From Phylloscopus collybita (lineage: Eukaryota; Chordata; Aves; Passeriformes; Phylloscopidae), in the NCBI GenBank assembly GCA_027886175.1, contig JAJNNQ010000137.1, positions 34,272,001 to 34,336,000 on the forward strand: DNA of 64,000 bases, given 5' to 3'. Below the pieces are notes generated by a model. It was not told the origin of the DNA. It ran no database searches and saw only the letters and a program-made list of their open reading frames with translations. This document shows, piece after piece, positions 1 through 9,915 of the stretch. The position numbers were made by a program, and so were the translations under genes. Within the stretch, counting starts at the first letter, position 1; every line of letters starts with the position of its first letter.

Positions 1-182
1 AAATGTTACAGCCACTTAAAAACTGCTTTCAGTCTAAGCCACGTGAAGACGCCGGCCGCAGGGGGAACGGAATAAAGAGCCAGGAGACGGGATCTGTGTG
101 CCTGCGCCTCTGTACAATGGTTCCGGCGGGACACGGTGTCCCCGGGCGGCGCGGGGCGGCGGCTCCCGCTCCCCGGGAAGCC

Positions 183-507
183 GCGGTGACGGGCCGGGGC
201 CGCGGTGACGGGCGGGGGCCGCGGGGCGGGCGGGGGCCGCGGTGACGGGCCGGGGCCGCGGTGACGGGCCGGGGATGCGGTGACGGGCGGGGGCCGCGCT
301 GACGGGCGGGGGCCGCGGTGACGGGCCGGGGATGCGGTGACGGGCCGGGGATGCGGTGACGGGCCGGGGATGCGGTGACGGGCCGGGGATGCGGTGACGG
401 GCCGGGGCCGCGGTGACGGGCCGGGGATGCGGTGACGGGCCGGGGCCGCGGTGACGGGCCGGGGATGCGGTGACGGGCCGGGGCCGCGGTGACGGGCCGG
501 GGCCGCG
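183..507. repeat. 19-bp GC-rich minisatellite, about 17 units
   Basis: Tandem units near CGGTGACGGGCCGGGGATG, alternating with variants ending in GGCCG and a few with GGCGGGGG. Nearly every unit has two or more CpGs and a run of four G, so the + strand could form G-quadruplexes. Such arrays vary in copy number between individuals and are often wrong or collapsed in assemblies. The repeat makes spurious Pro/Arg/His-rich open frames on the minus strand. Confidence 0.93.
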
Positions 508-520
508 GCGGCTCCGCGCG

Positions 521-1087
521 GGTGAGTTTTACCCTCCAGAAACCCCCGAGCCCCTGGCACCGCTCGGTTCGCAGCTCCATAGGGAACGCCCGAGCTCTGC
601 AGGCGGCAGGACCTGGAGCACATTTCCGCTCGCAGCTCCTCCCCGGAGCTGACAGTTCCAATGCCGTTCATTCCCTGCCGGGCTCTGAGCGGGATTTTCA
701 ACAGCCCCGGCGGCTCTGCCGGGCCGGCCCTGCATCGGCGGCCCCGCTCCGCGGAGCTCCGCGGGCTCCGGGGCCGGAGCTGGGAGCCACAAGCGCTTTG
801 TGCCTTTGAACCTTTTCTGTATTTGTTTTCGGCGTTTTCCCCTCTTTTGCTACGTGCGGTCTTTAGAAGTTTTTGTTGTTGCTTTTCCCCCTCCGCTTTT
901 CTCCCGCGGGTGTTTGGAGGCAGACGGGGATGCAGCAGCCCCGGGAGGGCCGGGCCGGGCCGGGCCGAGCGAGCCGAGCCGGGTCCGTAGGGCTTCCACC
1001 GCTGCCCGGTCACTCCAGAGTTAAGGATCTCATCCCTACGGATGTGAGCACAACGCGGCGGCGTTTGTTGTTTCCTTTCCCCCGCAG
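521..1087 (+). other. Candidate first intron (donor and acceptor signals)
   Basis: The donor context GCGCGG/GTGAGTTTT at 521/522 is close to consensus. The acceptor at 1087 follows a good pyrimidine tract (TTTCCTTTCCCCCGCAG). The bases between include T-rich DNA around 820-900. This is signal matching only; no reading frame links the flanking pieces convincingly and the flanking exons may be untranslated. Confidence 0.3.
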
Positions 1088-1115
1088 CAGCTGAAAGGTG
1101 GCAGCGGCCGGAGTC

Positions 1116-1242
1116 TCCTCTCCCTCTCCCTCTCCCTCTCCCTCTCCCTCTCCCTCTCCCTCTCCCTCTCCCTCTCCCTCTCCCTCTCCCTCTCCCTCTC
1201 CCTCTCCCTCTCCCTCTCCCTCTCCCTCTCCCTCTCCCCCCT
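1116..1242. repeat. (CTCCCT)n hexanucleotide microsatellite
   Basis: About 20 nearly perfect copies of CTCCCT, giving a pure polypyrimidine + strand and polypurine minus strand. It lies directly after the acceptor-like site at 1087, within the CpG island. Mirror-symmetric purine/pyrimidine tracts of this kind can form triplex (H-) DNA. Translation gives Ser-Pro or Gly-Glu repeats, which are artefacts. Confidence 0.95.
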
Positions 1243-1270
1243 CCTTTTTCCCTGCGGGCAGCCAGCCCCC

Positions 1271-4169
1271 CGGCTCCAACGCGGAGTGGTTTCTGACTAC
1301 CTCTGTTTAATGAAGCTTTACGCGTTGAGTTTGTATGCCTTGAATACGTGTCGATATAGGGTTTTTTTAAAGTTAATTTTGTTTTCTGACCGAATTCTAA
1401 TTTTTTTTTACAGTTTTGCAGTTGCTGGAGAGATAAAAAGCGGTAAATATAGTGCCTTATTACCTATCAAAGATTTCAACATAGTCTGATTTCTTTAACA
1501 AGAATGAAATTACACAATACAATTGCGAGAAGCTACTGAGCTGTTCAGCAGTCTGCCAAATTACACATTGTTATATTTTTTTTTCAGTAACCCTGCACTC
1601 TAAAAGTCTTACTAAATTTCTCTTTCCGTAAAATTTGCAGTTGCCATGGGTTTTTCTCATAACTAAATTACTTGTAAGTTTAATATGCTTGTTGTGATTT
1701 TTATCCCTCTGGTACACCGTCATGCTATTATTTCTCTTACAGATTGTTCACTATTTCATTTTCTGTAAAAACTGTATAAAATGAGTTGTGAGAATAAAGA
1801 ATTGGCTTTTCCCACATGAAAATAATGAAGTCTTGGCTAACTTATTACAATAAATGTGGAAGCAGGAAACAGAAACAAGGTTTTCTCCTTGCTGAGGATG
1901 TACCTATAAATAGTAGCCTGCGGATTTAGACACTTTTCTGCTTTCTGTTCTCCCATCAGTTTCACATTCTGCCTGTAGACTAAATGGCCATCACCACAGT
2001 CTTGTCTGTAGGCTGCCAAGGAATGCAATATCCTGGGAAGGACAATCTGAATCTCATCAGGATGAGAGGAATATTAAACCAGATCTTCCCCTTTCTGATT
2101 AACATCTATAGTCTTGCAGTACTGTCTGTTTTCTTTAGCTGTGATTTGGAAAATACTGGGTTTTTTTCTGCGCTGAACTCAACACTGTGTGATCGACAGG
2201 TCTAATTTGCTGCAAGATTTGCTTAGATTTAAGACAGATGCCAGAAAGCTCCACTAGCCATCACAGCCAGCCTCAAGGCACAAGCCACAGCGCTTTGGGG
2301 ACCCCTGCAAGTGCAGAAAGGGTGGCTGTGCAGAGCATAGCACTGTCACCTGGAGGCACCCAGGAACACTGAGCAACCTGGCTGAGTTCTGCAGTCTCTG
2401 GGGTCTGTATGGGCCAACTGGCATTGCTCAGAATCAGCTGAGACTGATGCCTGTGTGAGCAGGGCTGAGCAGGTGCACACCAGTCTGTGGGGCTGCTGAT
2501 GGTGTCAGACACGTGTATCCTCTCCTGGATGCCTCTTTCCCCTGCAGCAGGGAGGGCAAAGGAGCACAGCTCACAGGGCTGAGCCACAGCAACTTGTGTG
2601 CTGGAACAAACTCAGAAACAAGCTCATGTGTTCGTGTTCAGTGCAGTGGTCTTTGTACAGCAGTGCTTTGAATGCCTTTCTGGTTCTCTGTTTGCATTAT
2701 CTCCTTGGAGGCATTCTCTCCTTAGCAGGGATGGTATGAGAAAAATACATTGAATCTTGTGATGCTTGCAGACATTTGGATAATGGGGCTGTGCAGCTTC
2801 CTCAGATGCATTGTTAGAAACCATATAGCACACTGGTGCTTTCTTAGGAATTACAGGGTTTTTATTATTTTGTCTACATAGGTACATAATAGGGGTTAAC
2901 ACTGGCTAAATCTTTCTTTTCTATTTTCTGTCCCAAGGTGAAACTTTTTTTATAGACACTTCAGTAAATTACTTCATCCATCCCAAGATTCTGTCAAGGT
3001 AAAATTACATTTTGTTTCTCTCCTTTACAAAATTAGAAGAGTGGTTTTGCCGTGATAATAACTCAGGAACATTTAGAGAGGAAGAGACAGACTGCCACCT
3101 ACTAAACACACCATGCAAAATAAAAATACGTATCCTATACTTCATAGCTAGAAACATGGGGTTTTTTTTAGTTTGAGGTTTAACTCTATATAAGCAATAA
3201 CATTGGTTACTACAAACTAAGTGGCCTAAATTAAAATGGTAATATCAGACTATGAAGTGTTCTCAAATAAGGTAAAAACCGGTGTGAAATACTCTTTCAT
3301 CTGTGTATATACCAATAATGAGATTTGTTAGGGTCTGGCTGCACCCAGGTGGCTGCTCTGCTCTACCAAGGCTGGGTGACTGCTTTTGTATACAAATGGG
3401 GCCCATCCTAAGAAATCAGCTGCTGCACAAAAACCATCATTAGTTTCCTGACAGTATCCTGATAAAACCAAGACAATAAAAGGATGAGGGATGAAGGCAT
3501 AAGACTCTTCTCATGTCAAAGGATTGGAGTTACCAATGGTCAAATGATGCAGTAGAAGCAGTGTGTCATAATGGACACCATGAAGCATATTTCATGTGTG
3601 GTTCCTCACAACGTCCAGCACGGACACTCTGACATTCAATGGCGATATGGTGGTGAGAAGTACCACCATGTTTATTAACAATTTAAATTTCTCAAACCAT
3701 ATTTAGCTCAAGCTGGGAATTGCCATAACCATCACAAAGCAATGAGGGGATCTCCAGCAGCCATGTTCATGTGCACATCTGGGGAACAGGACACCCAGAG
3801 GTGCTCCTCTCCTTTGTGCTTCCCAATGGAATCCAAGCCTATGTCTGTGTCTGGGATCTGTGTCTGGGCAGTTCTGTACCATATTAAAGTTTTACAGCAC
3901 AGCATTTAAAAATCTTTCAGGGAGAGCTGATCACCTGGCAGGACTGTGAAAAAGAGTAATATGACTGCTTACAGAGTGTTAGCATCTGCCATGGAAATTT
4001 GACTATCTTAATTAAGGTCAGATGGAATAAATAGGTAGTAACACAACAAGCAGTGCAGAAAAAACTAACTAAAAGCTCTTCTGCACCAAAGGTTATCAGG
4101 ATGCCACTATTCTGGAGGAAGCACTACTTAGGAGTTTGAGAGCTTGTTAAAAGACACAAAATAGGTCTT
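1271..4169. other. Host non-coding sequence, nothing recognised
   Basis: AT-rich single-copy-looking DNA after the CpG island, with scattered T-runs (for example near 1366-1415 and 1579-1590). A GC-richer patch at about 2230-2610 has no recognisable gene or repeat. No open frame has exon-like borders or a familiar motif. Confidence 0.5.
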
Positions 4170-4430
4170 AAGTGTCACTTACAGGATGGAGAAAATACTA
4201 GAGTATCCCCAGGTACAGAGGCTGGAACTATTTTTCTTTGACATCTTCATGAATGACCTGGAAAAGGAGGTATGCAGTGGAACCTCCAATTAATCAGACC
4301 TTACTACTACAAGTAATCAAATGTCACACCAATGGAGAGGAGACACAGAAGGGCTTCACTGACCCAAGCAAAAGTGTAAAGTTCACCTTAAAAGAAAAAA
4401 TCCCCTTCAGAACAGACTGCATCTGCACTA
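4170..4430 (+). mobile_element. CR1 LINE relic, part of the reverse-transcriptase ORF
   Basis: Around 4235-4275 the + strand reads as a damaged version of the segment just before the RT catalytic box in CR1 (a phenylalanine-rich stretch followed by N-D-L). About 110-180 bp further on, bases resemble the CR1 stretch that encodes a Lys-Cys-Lys-Val block. Frames are broken throughout. With the 3' CR1 piece at 5490 it may be the remains of one copy with an insertion between, because the spacing is several hundred bases too long. Confidence 0.6.
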
Positions 4431-5489
4431 GTGTTCTTTACTGACACAGCTGTGCAGGAGAAGACACCTCATGTGGGCAAGGGTTTACTCCTTCGTGGGA
4501 GAGGCCATTATCCATGAGATTGTAGCAATAGATGTTCCTTTTCCAGGGAAAAATCTCAACCTTCATTTTCTATCAATCAATCAATCAATCTATCAATCAC
4601 AAGTTGCCATATTTCAGAATAAGGCTCAAGGACGTCTTGCATCTTCAACATTTCAGAGCCATACAACCTCCATCAGGACATAATGGCAGCTCAACACAGG
4701 TTTTAAATAGCTGCCTGATATTTAGAAATACAGCTTTCTAGGTGTCCAAGATTAACTTTGTGATTCATTCAAAGTTGAAAGAAGGAAGGTAACGACTCTT
4801 CTCTGGTGCACTGTGGTTATGAAGAGGATCTATTTTTAAAAGTCTCTGACTAACCAAATTGTAAAGCAAAGGAGAATAGCTAGTATGTTAAACAATGACC
4901 ACTACATAGGAAGGTCAGTATCGACACACAAAGAGCCACAGAGGTATCCTTCACCACTGCTCTCCATAAGCTAAGGCTGCATTGTCTATAAAGCCTTCAA
5001 AGAGCATTGGCAACAAAAAAAAAAACAACCCCAAAACAAAGCCATCTCTCTTGTCCATTCTTTGGCCCACAACCTAGAGGCAAGTGGACCTTGCAGCAGC
5101 AAGGTCTGAGGCCAGCAGAGCACCCAGGATATGCTGGCAGTCTATCAGGACGCTCAGCACAGCTGTTGGGTAGCTGATCCTCACATGCAAGAGAGCTCCA
5201 GCACTGCTGGCTGTGCAGTCCTGAAACCAGGCCACAGGCAGAGTTAGTTCAGGCTCAGAGCTCTCTTCACAGAAATACACTGCTTCTATGGCCAAGTCAG
5301 CATCTGCATCTAGCGGGGCTGTAGACAAAGCCATCTCTCAGAGCTAGTTTAGGGCTCTCCTGACAGTCCTCCAGTGTGAAATGTCCTTCCTCAACAGCGG
5401 CAGGTTAAAGCTTGAGAGTCAGGAGTTAAATGCTGACTTTGTTATGTCTGACTTACTGCTTCAGTTACTCACTGCTCACTACTGAATCT
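4431..5489. other. Host non-coding sequence with small simple repeats
   Basis: Contains an (ATCA)n patch at 4571-4600 and an A/C-rich tract at 5012-5042. It may include unrecognisably decayed CR1 sequence between the two CR1 pieces. No gene seen. Confidence 0.5.
4571..4600. repeat. (ATCA)n microsatellite
   Basis: About seven TATC/AATC-type tetranucleotide units with one interruption. Confidence 0.85.
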
Positions 5490-5640
5490 ACTGGAGTCTC
5501 CCTCACTGGAGATATTCAAAAACCATCTGGACACAATACTGTGCCGTGTGCTCTGGGATGAACTTGCTTGAGTGGGAAGGTTGAACCAGGAGGTTGACCC
5601 TGCTGGAGTGGGGAGGTTGAAACAGACACTTTTGTGTCTG
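5490..5640 (+). mobile_element. CR1 LINE 3' fragment
   Basis: Matches the conserved CR1 end region: a GAGTCTCCCTCACTGGAGAT block, then AAACCATCTGGACACAAT, then a CTTGAGTGGGAAGGTTGAAC block. The read-through peptide resembles the extreme C-terminal part of CR1 ORF2 but has stops. There is no clear 8-bp terminal repeat, so the very 3' end is lost or decayed. Confidence 0.85.
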
Positions 5641-8600
5641 TGGACTGATTGCTCATTGTTCTAGTTTAATTTCATTTCAATTGCATGAAGATGTGCCAAA
5701 GTAGGCACAACCTGCTTCTCTACTTTCCCTCTGAGTGGCCTGAAATAAGGGTTCCTCTGCTGCTTCCCAGCTCCCAGCAAGATGGTTTCAGAGCACAGCC
5801 AGGGGGGAGGATGCTGCAGCCTTGCTGTGTCCTTTTCTTGCACCTGGGACTGAAAAAATGTTTGCTGATTCTCAGGAAAATGTTTTCCTACCCCATCCCA
5901 TTTTCTGACTGGGTATCCTGGCACTAGGTTTGTTCTCTAGTTTGCATTTGCCACTTTCCTGTGTCTCCCTCATCAGGTTAAATGCCGCAGCATCAGCTCT
6001 GTATCTTCCTTCAAGGGCTTCATGGAGCTTTTGGGACTACTATCTGATCTGCATTCCCCGTCTCATTTGACCAAAAGTGGGTTTTGTTTTTGCCAAATAC
6101 TGTTACTATGCAACATAACAGCAAATAACTGGGTGTGATGTTGGATGGGGTTTATTGCAAGATTTAACCATGATAAAAAACATGTGCTTAATGTTATTTT
6201 TAGACCTGTGTATGTTAAGAGGTCATAGAATTTTAATCTAAATACAGCTTTGTATAAACACACAGCTCTCAGCACCTTAATACTGCGATCTGTATGTCTC
6301 TTCAGGTTCAAGCTTGCTTACACAATGGAAAAAGAGTTAAAGCAGAAATGAAGAAGTTCCTTCATATTCCCTTGCTGTTTTGTTTTTCTTCATGTACCAC
6401 CTTTTTGGTAAGAAAATCATTGTGGTGACTGATGGGTCTGGTGGACCAGTGAGTTGAGCTTCTGGGAGGCAGGGATCGCTGTGGTTCAGGCTAAGACTTG
6501 TAGCTGGCCTCACCCATCTATCCAGGGGCCACTCTGTACTGGTGCTCATATTGCACTTCTGAGAAATCCCCTTTATCTCCTTTGTCTTGTCTTCTGCAGG
6601 GAACATGATGGGTATTACATGTCCCCTCCTTCTCCATTTTTTTCCTCTATCTCCTCTCCTTTACATGTGTGTGTGTGCAGATCTGCAAGCACACACACAT
6701 TTGTTAGCCCACACTTGAATTTGTGTTTAGCAGTTGCACTCCTTCAAGTCAAACAGCACTCTCATATTTTTCTAGCAGACAGAAATCTGTTTAACCTTTC
6801 TTGAAACTTTGGACTTAAGCTCAAGTTTCATTAATCCTAATGAACCAACACTCTGAGGTTCAAAGATCCATTGCTAGCAGGTGTGTAAGAATATAGCTTG
6901 AGAGGTGGACCACAGCCATCTTCTCTTATTTTCTCTGCCCTTTCACAGAGATAAAACCTCCAAGAACAACACTGGAGGAATTGTCTTAGTTTCTTTTCCA
7001 AACAGTGATTGATTTTTAAACCTGTTGTTATTCATGAACTCTTAAACAGTGGCTTCTTTGATACTTAAACTACCATGGAGAAAGTTTTTAATCTGGAGTT
7101 GTGCTAATTTCTAGCTGACATCTCTTGACTTCTCTGCAAATCTGTTGCTTGTCTCTCAGGACCGTTCTGCTCTTTTCTGTAAGTATCAAAGGCAGCTGCT
7201 CTTATTGCAGATCTTTTGTCACTGACTGGAGAAAATTTTCCCAGTAATCCTGTTGGAGGCAGCAAACAACAAAGAAATAGCTAAAACGCAGACGTGCTGC
7301 CAATCCAAAAGGAAAGCCTCAGCACTTCAGTCACAGCAAAGCTATTTGTGAAATGTATGCAAATTCCTCTAGTCTGTGGCAGCAGGAAGGTGACCTGGCA
7401 CAGGAGGTCACAATGCTTTAACCCATGCTGTATTCACCTCCTGCCCAGCTCCAGCTCTGTCTGCTCTCCACAGCACAGCTCCCATGTAATGGCTTTTGTT
7501 ACTCTCATTTCTGCATCTGCCTAGAGTCCTCAGAGATTTTAACTTAATGAAATCATTCCCGTGTTTCAGAAGAAGCTTGGCTTTTCCTAGTATCCCATGC
7601 TGCTGCCATATGCCTGAGGGCAGGCATTTCAGCTTGTTGTCCATGGTGAATGCAAAGAGAGGATATCTATGCCACTAAGGGGACACTGCTCACATTTAAA
7701 ATCTTAAATGCTTCCCTAGCATAGCTCAACTCCCTGGGGTACTGGCGTCCATGAAGTTATGCTGGAAGAGACACCAGCCCTCTTCATGTCACACTTGTGT
7801 CTTTGGCATTTTAATGGCCTCTTGGGATCACACGGGTGGTGGTGGAAAAGGGAGGGAAGTACTGTAGTCTGAACTACAGAGGGGAATGAAAGAAGGCAGC
7901 ATGTCAGATGATTGTCACAAAATTACATGTATTTTTGAGTAAAATTCGCAGAAGTCAGTGGTCTTTACTCACCATGGGATTCCAGTAAGAGGCAGTCACG
8001 CACACAACACTCACCAGAGACCGTTCTGGCTTCTGCCAATGGATTCAATTATATTTCCCTCAGAGGACTGTATGGAGGCTCCATCACCAGGAAGCCCCTC
8101 ATCACACCTCACAAAACCCCCAGTGTTGCTGGTGATGGTGCAGTCTTTATGAGCACTGTGAGGACCTTTCAGATGATGCAGAACAAATACTTTTCATTGG
8201 TGACCATGAGACCAGATTCATCCCTTCTTACATCACTTCATCCCAGAGATGGTCTACTGGGAAATGAAGACGAGAATCAACACTCTAATCCTGACAAAGC
8301 AACTCTTTTTGCCAACAGCCAAAGGATAAGACATAAATGAAGGCAGGATGTGAACCATTGCTGATCACCTTTGTTTTCCTGGCTGCTAGGAGGAAAATCT
8401 GTCTTTGTTTCCTTCTCTTTCCTTTATTTTGGCTGATCAGTGGGGACACGTTTTGACCAGACTGTTTGTCACCAGCTCCTCTCCTCCCTGACAGCTGAGT
8501 GCCCAGTGCTGCTGGCACTGGCAGCTGTGGGGCTAAGTGAAAAGAACTGTGGTCAGACTTCTGGTCTCCACCGCAGCTCTATATGAACAACAATTTCTTT

Positions 8601-8734
8601 AATAACCTTCTTTAAATATATTAATCCAAATGAGGTTCATTCCAGAAGAGCAGATCCTGGACATAGAATACTTAATTCTGAGTCACCAAAACTCAGCTGA
8701 GAGGTCTCCAAGTAACCCAAACTCAGCTATCCCT
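5641..8734. other. Host non-coding sequence, nothing recognised
   Basis: No gene-like frame. It includes an imperfect TG/CA inverted repeat around a GCAGATCTGC palindrome (6677-6686), described among the findings, and short T-runs. Confidence 0.5.
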
Positions 8735-8805
8735 GCTTTGAGTGGAGAGTTGGACTTGATGACCTCTGCAGAGTTCCCTCAAGCCTAAATTTTCCTATGA
8801 GGCTT
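8735..8805 (+). mobile_element. CR1 LINE 3' tail fragment
   Basis: Carries the typical CR1 near-terminal sequence GAGTTGGACTTGATGACCTC, then a degraded CCCTTCCAACC-like and TTCTATGA-like end. Only about 70 bp are recognisable, as expected for a severely 5'-truncated or eroded copy. Confidence 0.75.
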
Positions 8806-9844
8806 CAATCACTTCTGTATGGCTCAGTCCAAGTAGCATCACCAAACTTCCACAGATGCTGTGCTGGGCTTTGGTGGCAAACAACAGCAGAATTTCTTTG
8901 GAGCTGACCTCAAAATTGCATTTGGACATGATAATTCATTCGGTGCTAGCAAACTCTGGGATATGCTGTACTTTTTCAATGACAAGAGTCTGCCACAGGT
9001 TTTGTGACCAAAACTGCTTCAGATCTAAAGCTAAAGCCCTAGGATCGATCTTTCTCTGACTCTTGCTTCTGCCCCTTCTGTTTTTTAATTAGTATTGTTA
9101 TCCAGGAAGAATCATAATTCCTATTAACAGCACAGGTTTCTTCTATTCCTATGCCCTTTCAATTAGTCAAACAAAATTTCAAGTTCAGCAGCACTAGCAG
9201 CACCACAGATCCTGATGGTCCTGGCCTGTTAGGTTTCAGCACAGCTCTTTTATGACCAAGCACCCTTTGCTACAGATCTATGGCAGGTCAGTATGTTTGG
9301 AGAATGGGCCTGGCTCAGTGCTCTGCCAGGCAGAGCCAGGAATAAGGACAGATCTGCTGATTCAGGATCCTGCAAACATAGCTGATCTCATTGCAGTGAA
9401 AATAGGTCACTAATCACACATGGCCTGCATCCAAAAACTAGCCAGGAAAATTGAATATCTGCTGGCTGAAAACTCTGTTTTACTTGAATGCACAAAAAGA
9501 AAGCAGTCTGCTTTAATTTGTTTAAAACAACCACCGGATTATGTGACCAGAACACGAAGACAGTGATCTCCCTCCACTGTTATTTTTCAAGCAAGCAACT
9601 CATTTATTGTTCTAGCCCATCCTTCACTTCCGTTCTCACACATTAAAATAATGTGTAGTTCACACTTCTGTTTTTAACCTCAGTTACAGCAAGAAGGTCT
9701 GATTTCTAAAGAAAAAAATTAGCATTAGCCTATATGTTGATGACACTGATTTCTTTTATAGGCTTCTGTCTAGTGAAACAAGTAATGGCAAGTTAATATT
9801 GCCATAATTAGATCTTTGCAAGTAAAAATAACATGACAATTCCT

Positions 9845-9915
9845 GTTTTGGGTTTTTTGTTTGTTTGTTTGTGGTTTTTTGCTTTGTTTTGTTTTGGGTT
9901 GGTTTTTTTTTTTAA
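9845..9915. repeat. T/G-rich low-complexity tract
   Basis: GTTTG- and GTTTT-type units in irregular order, ending in an 11- to 12-base T run. Similar tracts occur elsewhere in the window. Confidence 0.85.

Larger units (their letters stand above)
1..1270. promoter_or_regulatory. CpG island, possible host promoter and first exon
   Basis: Very GC- and CpG-rich compared with the AT-rich DNA that follows from about 1290 onward. It holds a G-rich minisatellite, a splice-donor-like sequence (GCGCGG then GTGAGT, boundary 521/522) and an acceptor-like sequence (a pyrimidine run ending CCCCCGCAG at 1087). Together these could bound a first intron of about 565 bp on the + strand. CpG islands in bird genomes usually mark promoters, so this is probably one, but no TATA box or convincing coding exon is visible. 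Long open frames here on both strands come from repeated GC-rich units and are not evidence of protein. The gene served, and its direction, remain inferred. Confidence 0.6.

Noticed and set aside
6..1013. Long minus-strand open frames of Pro/Arg/His repeats
   Set aside because: They are translations of the 19-bp GC-rich minisatellite; stop codons are rare there because of composition.
1098..1310. Ser-Pro (or Gly-Glu on the minus strand) repeat protein
   Set aside because: Pure translation of the (CTCCCT)n microsatellite.
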